Assembly (NCBI GenBank): GCA_020746995.1
Contig: JAGPXD010000002.1
Coordinates: 3,286,001 to 3,350,000 of the forward strand
Origin: Plectosphaerella cucumerina
Taxonomy: Eukaryota; Ascomycota; Sordariomycetes; Glomerellales; Plectosphaerellaceae
Reading direction: 5' to 3'
Length of the DNA: 64,000 nt
In this document: one piece after another, positions 34,888 through 45,351 of the stretch
Numbering within the stretch: the stretch's first letter is position 1
Layout: each line of letters opens with the position of its first letter
The notes under the pieces: generated by a model
The model's database searches: none
What the model saw: the letters and a program-made list of their open reading frames with translations, nothing else
Told to the model about the DNA's origin: nothing
Made by a program: the position numbers and the translations under genes

Positions 34888-35585
34888 GATGATCGGGGTG
34901 TTCCACGGACGACTCAATCGTCTTGGCCATCGGATACCATGGCCGGCTTTTGGACCTGGGGTGAAGCAGCTGAGGGGGTCTCGAAGGGCTGAAATCATGC
35001 ACGCGATCGGAGCAGATGCACGCCAGCTGCAACCGTGGTCCACTTTATTCGGGGCCGGGCCTGCAGCGGGAGGCACAACATGACATCCTTCGTGCTTACC
35101 CTCGGTGAATGAAGCTGAGCTCTGGTTGATTTTGATAAAAGACTCGGAGAATCAATCTGGAATGCTTTCAAACCTCTCGATCTCGAGGTCGACATGGGTT
35201 CGTAATTCAGGTTGCGACGTTTGCTCAATTCTAGGAGCAGCGGGTCCGTGGCAGCATTGGCAGCTAGCTACCTGTAGCGCTAATTGTCGGCTGCCCCCTG
35301 AGTTCCCCCAGGCCGTCCCCTGGAACCCCCCGGGGGATCGGACCACTGCAGGTGGCCACAACACATGAGGGCACACATCATGCGAAGGCCTGGTGATGAC
35401 AGAAGATTCGAATTGGCTTTAAATATCTGGTTTATTCGAAGATTGGAATAATCGAGCATGTGTGCGAAGTGTCGTTCGGTAGGTACTGTGTTGACGTGTT
35501 TGCGCGTTTCCATGCCCTTCCCATCGCCCAAGTTCAAACCCACGCTTATAGCTGGTCCGTTTCATAATGATCAACCTGCCTCAAC
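34888..35585. other. Intergenic between HET gene and effector candidate
   Basis: No supported gene. A C/G-run cluster (near 35290-35340) contains stacked CCCC and GGGG words. Confidence 0.5.
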
Positions 35586-35890
35586 TCATCGAGTACAGCA
35601 GGTAAACTGAATCCATGTTAGCATTTAACGTTGATGTGTCTCCTGAGTTCAGGCACACTCACCTCCCAAACACAGACATCAATGTCTCGGCATTTATTCT
35701 CCTTGACTCCCCATTGTGTCCTCTGACCCGGCGGGCAGAGGCTTCCGTACCGCTCTACGTCTGCAATGTCGCAACCGCCCCTTCCGTTGCAGAAGGTTTC
35801 GCGAGTACCCATTGGGCCTCTGCACTGGGCCAAAGCTGGCGTGGCGGCCCCCAGAGCGACGACGACGGAAACAAGGGACGAAAGGTGCAT
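35586..35890 (-). CDS. Small secreted cysteine-rich protein (effector candidate)
   Basis: Two exons (35890-35663 and 35606-35586) give 82 residues. A clear signal peptide (MHLSSLVSVVVALGAATPALA) ends before Gln22-Cys23. The mature chain has eight cysteines (23, 34, 40, 52, 67, 73, 79, 80), enough for four disulfides. The last two come from the 21-nt second exon, reached through an intron with a GTGAGT donor, TGCTAAC branch site and TTCAG acceptor. Without splicing the frame would read on through the intron to an unrelated tail with an odd cysteine count. A TATA box lies 93-100 bp upstream. Size, cysteine count and secretion fit fungal effectors or antimicrobial peptides; no known family recognised. 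Confidence 0.75.
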
Positions 35891-36530
35891 TTTGAGTATG
35901 TTTGAGGCGACTCGAAGATGGAAAGGTTGATGAGAGACTGGCTGAGTGGTGAAGATTGGCAATGGAGTAGCACCCGCGGAGCTTTAAATACCTTTCCAAA
36001 GTGCTCGTTGCCCGCGTTGAACGTGCCGAGACTCACGTCCGCGCCCTGCCACACCGTTGCCAGGCATCATTTGGATTGTTCATCTGACTGAATCGCCTTT
36101 TTCGACATTTCCGGCCCAAGAGATGAGACGGCTAGGCTGCATCGAGTCCAGAAATCACAACTCCTTTCGTCAAAGTGAACGACTGACTCGGGACATACAA
36201 CATGCCGCACTTCTTTTCCACCCAAGTTGACTTTGGTGTCATCAACAGCAGCAGCATTTCAGAAAAGAAACTGAATTATCACCGCCTCTCATGCATCCCA
36301 ATGATAACATCTTCCTTAGCACTGCACTCGTAGCAAAGAGACCAAATCGTGGTACAGACCAGGTAGGATGGCACTCGCCATCACACGAGTCATTGAAGAG
36401 ACAGCATCAAACTGATGTCAACGATACTGGACTCTTGACAAAGCCAATGGGTCATTTGTACTCTCGGTTCATGCCGACGGCGTTCGAATTTCCTCCGATT
36501 CTCCTCTCGACTCATTCCTACACCTGGCCT
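35891..36530. other. Intergenic, promoter of the secreted protein
   Basis: Apart from the TATA box at 35983, nothing recognised. Confidence 0.5.
35983..35990 (-). promoter_or_regulatory. TATA box of the small secreted protein gene
   Basis: TATTTAAA on the minus strand, about 93 bp before the ATG. Confidence 0.5.
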
Positions 36531-37557
36531 CTAGGGACACGCCAGAACAGACAGTTCCTTCCACTTCTCATCCGAAGCAGCCAGGGCCTCGGCAGCCTTC
36601 CCAGAAGACCACACGGCATCCTTTCCCAACAAGAGCCTCACAGGAGGGTCATCGGCCTCGAAAAGTGCCTCAATGACCTTGCCCACCTTGCTGATCTCCG
36701 TGCCCCCAATGGCGGCCAAATCGCCCTTCCCGGCACCAGCAAGGTACTTGGCCACAGGGCGGACAGTCCCCTCGTAGATCTCGGGGAACTCCCGCACCGC
36801 CATGTCGTCACCAATCATGTCCGTCTGCATGGCACCAGGCTCCAGGCTCGTCACCTTCACGCCGAGAGGTCGGAGCTCGGCCGCCAGCACGGTCGCGAAG
36901 CCGGAGACGGCCCACTTCGTGGCCTGGTACGCCCCGAGCCCCGGATTGCCCGCGCGGCTTCCGATGGAGGAGACCTGGAAGATGTGGCCGACGCCGCGGG
37001 TCCGAAAGTGCGGCAGCGCGGCTTTGGTGACGTTGAAGACGCCGACCACTACGACACGCGGAGTCAGTAATTTCCTTTTACGGACGTCTCAGGAGTTATC
37101 AGGAGTCTGTCTTGGGAGTTGATGCTGCAGCAGCACGTGGAACCCACGTGGCAAGGCAAACGACTCGCGAGACAGACTCCTGATGACTCCCGACACAGCC
37201 TAATAGGGTAATAAAGAGCTCGGGGGTAACGGTACAGTTGGTGTCGACGTGGGTGCGGAAATCTTCGGCAGTGGTGGTCTCGACGGGGGCCAAGGCGGCG
37301 AAGCCGGCGTTATTGATCAGAATGTCGATGTGGCCGAACTTTTCGAGAGCGGCTGAGACTGTCGCCTCGGCAGCAGAAGCGTCGGTGACGTCAAGGGCTT
37401 GAAGGAGGAGGGTGGAGGGGTATTTCTGAAGGAGAGGCTCGAGGGAGGCGGTGTTGCGAGCTGTGGCCACCACATTGTCACCAGCCTCCAGGGCATACTC
37501 GACGAGAGCGCGACCGAGGCCTCGAGAGGTGCCGGTGATGAGCCAAACCTTTGTCAT
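36531..37557 (-). CDS. Short-chain dehydrogenase/reductase
   Basis: Two exons (37557-37236 and 37048-36531) separated by a 187-nt intron give 279 residues. It has the classical SDR layout: TGTSRGLG cofactor loop at 8-15, NNAG near 88, and catalytic Ser135, Tyr148 and Lys152 (YQATK). The enzyme would use NAD(P)(H) on an alcohol or ketone; the substrate is unknown. The intron is about three times the local norm and is a copy of an intron in the membrane-protein gene at 38.6 kb (see mobile elements). Unspliced, the frame reads into the element and stops, so the element must be removed for function. TATA box 84-89 bp upstream. Confidence 0.9.
37049..37235 (-). mobile_element. Introner-like element, copy 1 (intron of the SDR gene)
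   Basis: The element occupies the intron exactly, from donor (37235) to acceptor (37049). Read in gene sense it contains CTTTATTAC, a left arm starting GGCTGTGTCGGGAGTC, a CACGTG-containing loop, a right arm with AGACAGACTCC, and TTACTGACTCCGCG near the acceptor, where CTGAC can serve as branch site. The same order and near-identical words occur in copy 2, but the flanking exons are unrelated. The arms pair into a long hairpin. Confidence 0.8.
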
Positions 37558-38616
37558 TTTGGTGCTTGTGGGGGTGTGGTTTGTCGTGACGGACTGGACC
37601 TCGAGGAAGAGGGCTTCCTCAGTCCGTCGAAACCTTCGAATTTATAGGGAGGCCGTCCCTCAAGTCATCCTGCTCAGACTTAAGGTATGTCAGAATGCTG
37701 ACACGTAGATATCGGGCACACTACCCCCCGTCGCGATCCTTTACAAGCTCCTGGTTGGTTCAAAGAACAGCACTTATGCGCGAATGATTGGAAATCCAGC
37801 AAGTGCTGACGGTCATTGAAAGTTAGGGACGTATTGGGGGGAACTTAGCGGATCATATAGCCCGGCACGGGGATGGATTGCGGAGTCGGAAATGCACGTC
37901 GATCTATCTTGCTGTAAGTTCCTTAGCGTGGGTTCTCCTCTGTTTGCGATTGACGGGGATCCAGTGCGACCGAGCCTGGCCATTGGGAAGACAGCTGGCA
38001 CCGGCTGGCAGCCGCTGCATGCTCGCATGTTCGACTTCAACCTCGCGGTTTTGAGAAATACATCGACCGTATACAATCATTTGCTCTTCCTCTTTCTCAC
38101 AGAAATATATCCGTACCTAGTAGATGTCTATCGTGGCGAGCTGTTCATGACGCAATCAACCCTCCTCGCAAAACGCGCGTGTGCTGCGCAGGTCCTTTCC
38201 ATTTCAGTCCACATGGAGCACTGTCGCACAGCGAATCATGAGATGCTCGCATTCGCACTCGCCTGACTCCGCCATCGCCAAAAGCCACAGCAGGCTACAA
38301 CCCATGAATATTGCCAACATCAATTGGACAATTACTCCATTCTACAATAGACTCGTCATAGATGTTTGTGTTATTACCACTTTTGATCCCAGACCGCCTG
38401 ATTCACACACGCGGCCCTGCCAGGCGCAATGCTCGCAACTTTTTTGCTCTTCTCGGTGGGGTGGTGAAATTCACTACACGGGTGACCACGACTTTCATCA
38501 ACAATAAAAAAAAGAGCGTAGACGTCTACTCACCTGCTGCACTAGATGAATTTTCAACCCTCTCTACCCTCAGCCAGACGCACCACTCTACACAATTCCT
38601 CACCTTACTTTCTACC
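37558..38616. other. Divergent intergenic region with promoters of SDR and DUF2306-like genes
   Basis: No gene supported. The plus-strand frame of the next gene extends upstream without a domain and is probably leader sequence. Confidence 0.5.
37641..37646 (-). promoter_or_regulatory. TATA box of the SDR gene
   Basis: TATAAA on the minus strand, 84-89 bp before the ATG at 37557. Confidence 0.5.
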
Positions 38617-39970
38617 ATGGGTACCGCCGTGCGCCCAGCTCCCAACGCCTTTGTGCGCATCGCGCGCAAGGCATACCATCCTCTCGGCTTCTCCAAGGGC
38701 TACAACTTTGTCCTATTCTTCATCTTCTTCTTCACACTGCTTATCTTCAGCCTGGTGAGCTCTCCCAAGATCAACTACAACACCTTCTGCATGGAGGATG
38801 GCGAGATTTCCGGAGCCTGCTTCTGGTATGAGAAGATCCCCCTGCACAAGGTCGCCATTATCATGCACCTTGCCGGGATTCTCCCAGCTGGTGTACTTGT
38901 GTGCTTCCAGTTTGTCCCGGTTCTCCGCCACAAGGTCATTCTCTTCCATCGAATCAACGGCTACCTTGTCATTGCTCTCTCACTCGTCGGAGGCATCGGC
39001 GGCGTCATCATCTCGCGCCATGCATTTGGAGGTGGACTCGATGCGCAGGCCTTCACCGGCATTGCGACTATCATGTTCCTTGGGTCGATGCTCATTGCAA
39101 TCGTCAACATCAAGAGGCTGCAGATTGAGCAGCACCGAGCTTGGATGCTCAGGGCTTGGTTCTACGTGGGTCGTCTCGCAATTTACTGTCTTGGAGGTTC
39201 GACAGCTAATTTTGTGGCCTGCAGGCATCGTCGATCATCACCACCCGAATCATCATGTGCGTTATCCCGGAGTCCTTTATTACTGTATTAGGCTGTGTCA
39301 GGAGTCGTCGAAGTCTGTCTCGCGAGTTGTTTTCCACGTGGCGTCTACGTGCTGCCAGCTCCTAAGACAGACTCCCGATGACTCCTGACACAGCCGTGAA
39401 AGGAAGTTACTGACTCCGCGGTATTGGTAGGATCACTGGCGTATCCATCATCACGTACAGCGGATACCACACCTCCCGATCCTGCGAAGAAGTGGCCTTC
39501 TCGATGCGCGACCAAAACAGAACACTCGAACTATTCCCGGACTGTGCGGCCTACTTCACTGGCGAGGATCTCGAGAAGTGGGTGGCTGTGTCGGCGAGAT
39601 TCGCGGCCAACGCCAGAGACGGCATCGAGGTTCAGGCAGTTCTCGGCCTCATGTTTGGCCCGGCCTGCTGGTTGGCCCTTGCCCTTCACGCCATCGGAAT
39701 CGAGATTTACGTAAGTCCACTGCCAGTCAACGAGTCGCCTGGGCAAATATTGACCTTTGACAGCTGCATCTGACCCCGGTTGAGCATGAGCGACTGCGTC
39801 AAGTCTCATATCAGCGCCAGGTCAAGGCTGGTATGAGGCACCCCGGATCGGCTGGCCTCACTGCAGACCGCCTTGGTGACGCTGCCAAGTGGTCCCCAAG
39901 GGATGATGACCTCGACGGCACTGAGATGGATGGCTCGTCGTCGGCCTCCCTTCCCACGACAAACAGATGA
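38617..39970 (+). CDS. Multi-span membrane protein, DUF2306-like
   Basis: Four exons (38617-39165, 39225-39256, 39431-39710, 39764-39970) give 355 residues. There are about six hydrophobic spans, starting at residues near 30, 90, 130, 155, 180 and 255. The 'LHRINGYL' / 'EQHRAWMLRAWFY' pattern matches the fungal DUF2306 membrane family, whose histidines flank the spans. The second exon is only 32 nt; joined to the third it restores a span (ASSIITTRIIMITGVSIITYSG, quoted in parts: ASSIITTRIIM and ITGVSIITYSG). The 174-nt intron after it is an introner-like copy. Function unknown, probably in an endomembrane or plasma membrane. The start is CCATGGG at 38617. Confidence 0.85.
39257..39430 (+). 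mobile_element. Introner-like element, copy 2 (intron of the DUF2306-like gene)
   Basis: The element spans the intron from donor GTGCGT to acceptor TTGGTAG. The left arm at 39291-39320 begins GGCTGTGTCAGGAGTCGTC and the right arm at 39365-39395 ends GATGACTCCTGACACAGCC. They are nearly perfect reverse complements of about 30 nt around a short CACGTGG-containing loop. After the right arm come GTGAAAGGAAGTTACTGAC and TCCGCGG. Copy 1 at 37049-37235 has the same arrangement, including the parts outside the hairpin up to both splice sites. Confidence 0.8.
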
Positions 39971-41547
39971 GGAGTCCGCCACGAGACATGAATGTGGTTA
40001 CATCGCCACTTTCCCCGGAATGATGAGCTGCACGTTGCCGCTGCAGGTCTCTGTTCCAAACGGAGAAGGCGCCTTGAGAGGAAAGTCGAAGGATGCGGGG
40101 GTGGGAGGCTTCGGCACAAACGACGCGGCACTTCCTTGTTCGTCTGTTTGAGATATGTGAGCAAGCAGGGTTCCGGGCTCCGGGTGGCCAAACGCGCTTG
40201 GCAAGGCACCAGCGAAAGAGGGGGAGGGGAAGCGGTCGGGAGAATAAACAGTGGCGAACAACGATCGGGAATGCAATGGAAGAGAATGCCACAAAGCTAT
40301 TGTTCGAGAACTGGAATTCGAGTCAGTGATGTGAGGGAGTCGGAAAATGTCTCTCCACACATTTCAAGTCTGTCGAGGGGCACTGGCAGCAGAGGGGCGG
40401 GGTCACGGTGGAGGAGTCCGCTGTCAGAAGCAGCCGCCGCCGTCATTCAGGGGTAAAGCCGCCCGGGCACCACCCGACTCGAACAACGGGCGCCGGCCTC
40501 TCTACCCGAAGCTGTTGAGAACAGTTGAACGGCGCAAAGCCAGGACCACTCGTCTGATCTTGACAGCCTGCGTTGAGCGGTAGACAACGGCTTTGTTTGC
40601 GAGAGATTTGGCCCTGCCACACTGCCACAGCTTGAACATGTGTTTGCTGTTCGGATGAACCGGGCGCTTGCTTTCTGGCTGCCAACAACGCCAAGCGCCG
40701 TCGGCCACCTCCGGCGCGAAGCCAGGGTTTCGTCTGCCCAATTCCCGGCGGGACGGGCATCGATCACGACTGCATCTAGCCCCGCGCCAACGCTCCCTAG
40801 TCCAGGGGTTTCCCGTGCCTGGGCTGGGAACTGGGGCCTTGGAAGGACTCGGAAGGAAAAGAAAAGAAAATCTCAGCCCTCGTCCTGGTCGGCAGCATCT
40901 CCACGTCGGGCTTGCGCACCGCCGATCAGCCGCCCCCCTGAATTAATTCCCCGTTGCCGTCTTCTCGGCAAACAGAACTTGGAGGTCCAGACCGCGACCG
41001 TCGTCGACGGATGACGCGCTGTCATCTCTAGTGCCAGCAATCCGAAACCGCGGCACGATCTTAAGCTTGTCCACAATCTGCAGGGGAACAGGGGTTCCGA
41101 GTCCGCGACCCGCGGCGGCCATTTTCGAGTCAGCCCATGCCATGACCTCGGCCCCTTCAAACAAAGGCCGGCTTGCGGGGATTGTTCGACGCACCCTGTC
41201 TTTGAAGCACATCTCCGTGGGTGGTGGTCGATGGTCTCGACGCCCCGGCCAAGGGTTCGGAGCAGAACCGGGCGGCGGCTAGGGAAGAGGTATATAGAAA
41301 GGGCGCCCTCACTCCCTGCAGTCCGAGCCACCCCTTTCTGAAGGTTCTCCCTCTTCACGGTACCTTTACCATTTCCCTTCATTCACCCCTACGTTCTTTC
41401 GGTTTGACCGGCTCAATCGCTCCTTTGCATCCAACTATCGCTCTCAGCCAACTTTCCACCAACTTCCTGTGATCCCAGATCGAATCCCGTCTGTCCAAAA
41501 ACCCATCACCACCACACCCAAACCTCATCCTCAACCACATCGCCAAA
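39971..41547. other. Intergenic, promoter and leader of the CAP-protein gene
   Basis: No supported gene. Overlapping frames on both strands near 40.4-41.0 kb have no domain. From about 41,290 there is a TATA box followed by a C/T-rich leader. Confidence 0.5.
41291..41296 (+). promoter_or_regulatory. TATA box of the CAP-protein gene
   Basis: TATATA 252-257 bp before the ATG at 41548, ahead of a pyrimidine-rich leader. Confidence 0.5.
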
Positions 41548-42423
41548 ATGCGTGTCTCCGCCTGCGCCACCGTCATCACGGCCCTCCTGGCCACCGACGT
41601 TGCCGCCTGGTCTTCCTACCGCACCTGGAAGTGGTCCTCCAACACCGGCACCCAGGCTCAGGCCCAGAACCAGAACGGCGGCCGCCCCAAGAACATCAAG
41701 ACCATCTACAGGACCGTCTACGCTCCCGCCGCCACCCCGGCCGCTCCCGCCAACGACGCCGCCCCTGTCGTGCCCGAGGCTCAGCCCACCACTCTGATCC
41801 GCATCACCACGACTCCCCCGGCCGCCGCCGCTCCTGCTGCCACCCCCGCCGCTCCCGCCGCCGAGGCCCCCGCCTCCGGCTCCTCCTCCGGCCTCAGCAG
41901 CGATGCCCAGAAGGCCCTGGACGCCCACAACGCCGCCCGCTCCGAGGTCAACAACCCCGCCCTCAGCTGGGACGCCGGCCTCGAGGCCGACGCTCTCGCC
42001 TGGGCCCAGAACCTCGCCAACATCGGCTCCCTCACTCACGCCTCCGGCACCGGCCAGGGCGAGAACCTCTACATGTCCTCCGGCCGCAGCGGCGACCACC
42101 TCACCTCCGCCTCTGACCTCTGGATTGCCGAGAAGGCCGACTACAGCGGCCAGAGGATCGGCGAGGGCAACTTTGCCTCGTACGGTCACTACAGTAAGTT
42201 CGCACCAAAAGCACATCTGGGATGTCCAAAGCTAACTCATCACAGCTCAGGCCGTCTGGAAGTCCACCACCAAGGTCGGCATCGCATCGGCCTCGGGCCC
42301 CTCCGGCACCTACGTCGTGGCCCGCTACTCGCCCCCCGGCAACATGTAAGTTCCTTTTCCCACCAACACCGTCCAAGCACGATCATTAACACCCCATACA
42401 GGCAGGGTCAGACTCCTTTCTAA
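41548..42423 (+). CDS. Secreted CAP-domain (SCP/PR-1-like) protein
   Basis: Three exons (41548-42193, 42246-42345, 42402-42423) give 255 residues. The signal peptide is residues 1-20 (MRVSACATVITALLATDVAA). A Pro/Ala/Thr linker of about 95 residues precedes the CAP domain (about 120-255): LDAHNAARSEV at its start, GHYTQAVWKSTTKVGIA (CAP1 signature, rebuilt across the first splice) and YVVARYSPPGN (CAP2 signature). The mature protein has no cysteine, unlike plant PR-1 and animal relatives. Fungal members bind sterols and other hydrophobic ligands outside the cell and can help export or tolerance; this is family knowledge. Codon use is strongly biased to C-ending codons, which suggests high expression. 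Confidence 0.92.
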   Translation: MRVSACATVITALLATDVAAWSSYRTWKWSSNTGTQAQAQNQNGGRPKNIKTIYRTVYAPAATPAAPANDAAPVVPEAQPTTLIRITTTPPAAAAPAATPAAPAAEAPASGSSSGLSSDAQKALDAHNAARSEVNNPALSWDAGLEADALAWAQNLANIGSLTHASGTGQGENLYMSSGRSGDHLTSASDLWIAEKADYSGQRIGEGNFASYGHYSKFAPKAHLGCPKLTHHSSGRLEVHHQGRHRIGLGPLRHLRRGPLLAPRQHVSSFSHQHRPSTIINTPYRQGQTPF

Positions 42424-42683
42424 GATTGCGCGCCGCAAGGATGTTTTCTTGGATGTTTCGGCTTCAACTGGGCGCTGCAAGGCCTCGGATCCTTTTCCGG
42501 GGCCATGCTCGTGGTGTGGGTTTCTGGATAAATCCCCAACGGTTTTCCCCCGACGCGAAATGGGACGTCGCGCCGGGCTCTTCTCTCGGCCTGTGGCCAC
42601 CTCTTTCTCTCATAGCATACCGCAGGAACTATGACTTGTCCCCGACCCATGAGCCCCGGTGATAATAGTGACCCGCATCCAAT

Positions 42684-42780
42684 GGTGAGGTGGCCGAGTT
42701 GGTTATGGCGCCAGGTTAAGGTCACCTTAACGACATTCCTGGTGGGGCAACCCGCGCGAGTTCAAGTCTCGTCCTCATCA
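42684..42780 (+). tRNA. tRNA-Leu (AAG) with an intron of about 15 nt
   Basis: A 97-nt gene. The acceptor arm pairs GGUGAGG with CCUCAUC, the T-stem pairs GCGAG with CUCGU around UUCAAGU, and there is a long variable arm (GGGGCAACCC), as in leucine tRNAs. The anticodon stem CCAGG/CCUGG encloses UUAAGG, an intron, then U. The intron contains CCUUAA, which can pair with the anticodon loop, the usual precursor fold. Anticodon AAG (read as IAG). Confidence 0.88.
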
Positions 42781-42787
42781 TGATTTC

Positions 42788-42793
42788 TTTTTT
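42788..42793 (+). terminator. RNA polymerase III T-run after tRNA-Leu
   Basis: Six T residues 7 nt after the tRNA end. Confidence 0.65.
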
Positions 42794-42926
42794 GGCACGG
42801 TCTCTTGAAGTGTTCTGGTATGGTAGGTCGGCAAAGGATGTTGTTCTATGGTGATTAGGGTCTCGATTACACTGCAGCTACCATCCAAGCCCCTCATGTG
42901 GTAAGCAACATTTCCGGATATGACCT

Positions 42927-44654
42927 TCAAGCCAGCTTGAAACCTCCAGGGACTGCTCGCTGGAAGAGCTGCTCCGGGTCATACTTCAAACTGGCCTCTC
43001 GGTACGCCTCGAGATTCTCTTCCCCAACACCGCCATAGGGGTCCTGCCAGGGCGAGGCGTAGTTCAAGAAAATGTAGTCATCCGCTGCCCCCAAGGCTTC
43101 GGCCTCCGCGTCCGTCCGCTGGACCAGTTGCTGGATACCAGCATTCACCACCTCATCGTCTGCCTTGTCGTCCCATTCAATTGTCAAACCAACAAGAACC
43201 CTGTCCCCATCTTCGGCATCCAAACCAAGGAGATTGCCGCCCGTCTCGGCTGCCTTGGCGGTAATGAACTGCCCAAATGGCTGGAGGGATACGATGAAAA
43301 GCATGCCGGGAACCTCGGCGAGCTGGTCAAATACCTCGAATGAGATGGTCTGCAGCTTGTGAAGAAGCTCTCGGTTGTTCTTGTACGTCGCGGTGGAGAA
43401 AGCTTTGCGCATCGTGCCGTTGTCCTGTGTCGACTCGAGCTCGATGGTGAAGTTGGTGAGGCTGTCGATCCGGAACGACTTCTGTACCTGCAAGGGCTCG
43501 AAAGCACCAAACACGGACTCGGCGGGGGCCTCTGGCTTGGTGTAGTGCTGGTGTGTCATGGCGATGGTGGAGTTTCCGCGCCGTCCGAAGAGGAGTGTGA
43601 GCTGCGAGAAGGGATCGTAGGACTCGGTCTGATCGAATTCGGACAGGTTGTCGAGCAGCTGGGGAAGCGATGCCACATCGTAGAAGGCGACGCCGCCCCA
43701 GAAGTCTCCTTGCTCGATGGCGCGTAGGTCAAAGCGAGTCACAACGCCGAAGTTGTTGCCACCTCCCTTGAGGGCTTTGTACAGGTCGGGGTTGGACTCT
43801 TGATTGGCGTTGACGATCTCGCCGTTTGCAAGGACGACCTATCGAAAGTCAGACTGGGCTTTATCGAACTGCGCAACAACCGAGGAGCTTACCTCGTAGT
43901 TGAGAACATTGTCGCAGGTCATGCCATATCTGGGAGAGAAGAACGACATGCCTCCTGTTGATCCCACGTCAGCTTTCTAACCAGGTACTGTCAAGATTAA
44001 TCAACTCACCGCTGAGCAGCAGTCCACCAACTCCGACAGTCCGAGACCGACCACCCAGGACGGTCAGGCCCTGGGGATCCAAGACCGAGTAGACATCTTG
44101 CCATCGGTTGCCGGGCCCGACGGCAACAGTTTGTCTATCCGAGCTCGGGATGACATCATTCAAGCGGGTGAGGTCAATGGTCACACCGCCATTGATGTTG
44201 TTGCTGCCCTCATTCGGCGTGTGTCTGCTTGAATCAGCCACTGTACAGTCGCCTGGAACCCGTGTGGGCTGCATACCCGCCGCTGCGAATGGCAAACTCG
44301 CAGCCAGGTAGAGATTGGCTGAATCCATCACTGAGGATCTTGACCGCGGTCGAGACATCAGCCGCAGAGGAGGCAAGCACCGTGCAGTCTGGGACCATAT
44401 CCTGGGCTTGGGCCGAATAATACGACTCGATGACTGCTAGGCTGTCGACACCATCAGCGTAGATTTGTCCAGGGAGCTTTTCCCGTAGGAGGGAGCACTG
44501 ACGGGGTTCGGTGGTGAGACGAGAAGTTGGGATGATAGACGTATGTACTTACGCAGCTGCTTCCATATGGGGAGCATGTGCCATTTTGGGCTTTGGTGTG
44601 CCCGAATACAATGGCGGAGGCGAGGAACCCCAATCTTATTGATGAAGAAATCAT
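42927..44654 (-). CDS. Secreted FAD-dependent oxidase, berberine-bridge-like
   Basis: Five exons (44654-44553, 44497-44277, 44224-44010, 43954-43893, 43838-42927) give 503 residues with all phases consistent. The signal peptide is MISSSIRLGFLASAIVFGHTKA. The FAD-PCMH domain shows FAIRSGG-HTPNEG (His109, rebuilt by splicing, is the expected covalent FAD histidine), INGGVTIDLTRLN and GGRSRTVGVGG. The C-terminal BBE domain ends with the conserved NYASPWQDPYGG and Y-DPEQLFQ. The cysteine used for a second covalent FAD bond in many relatives is absent from the GGRSRTVGVGG loop. It would oxidise a secreted or wall-linked substrate with O2; candidates include sugars, alcohols and alkaloids. Confidence 0.92.
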
Positions 44655-45351
44655 CGTGAAGAAGATGAGTTGATCGAGTGATGTCGTGAGAGGTGAAGGT
44701 TGATTTCTCAGTATGCTATCTTCTTCACCATGTGAGCTACTGCTGCCAGGCTTTATATCAGTTTAGAGGCAGCAGAAAGGAACATTGTACCGTCATGTGC
44801 AAAAGGGGCTGCGTAGCGTTCTGCAGCGGAATTGCCGGAGTGGCTCTGTTGACAGCCATGACGAAGCCTTTCGGTCTCGGTTTCGCGAACCATCCGGTGT
44901 CCGGACGCAACTCAACAACGCACTGACAAACGTTCTCGAGCTCCAAAAAGTCTTCTTTGATTGCAACTTCAGCCATAATCCATGTAATTAAACCGTCCAT
45001 CAGTATTCTCCGGGGCAAAGCGGCACTGCGACGCCTCCGTTATGACGTTATTTCTCCGAACCTTCCTGGTGGCAGACTAAAGTCCGCCTTCGAGTCATGG
45101 ACATCCCATGCATCCTTATACTGAGCCGGGATATGCATATGTACAATTGGCATTCTTAGATAGTAAATGACCAGCACCAAGGAAATGTTCATGCAAAAAG
45201 AAAAAACACCCACCGTACGCACAAACATCGCCGCATCCGTCCAACAGACTTGCTGCTGCTCGGGGCCAATGTTTCTTGACCCCTTTCCCAGGTCGCATCC
45301 CGGATGGGCCCTCGTCACCGACCGAGCCAACTCATGTCTCCATTGCATGCT
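44655..45351. other. Intergenic, promoter of the FAD oxidase
   Basis: Apart from the TATA box at 44752, nothing recognised. Confidence 0.5.
44752..44757 (-). promoter_or_regulatory. TATA box of the FAD oxidase gene
   Basis: TATAAA on the minus strand, about 100 bp before the ATG at 44654. Confidence 0.55.

Noticed and set aside
37085..37200. Ordinary MITE inserted in a pre-existing intron
   Set aside because: The similarity between the two copies continues beyond the hairpin to both splice sites, which a simple MITE would not explain; kept only as the alternative hypothesis.
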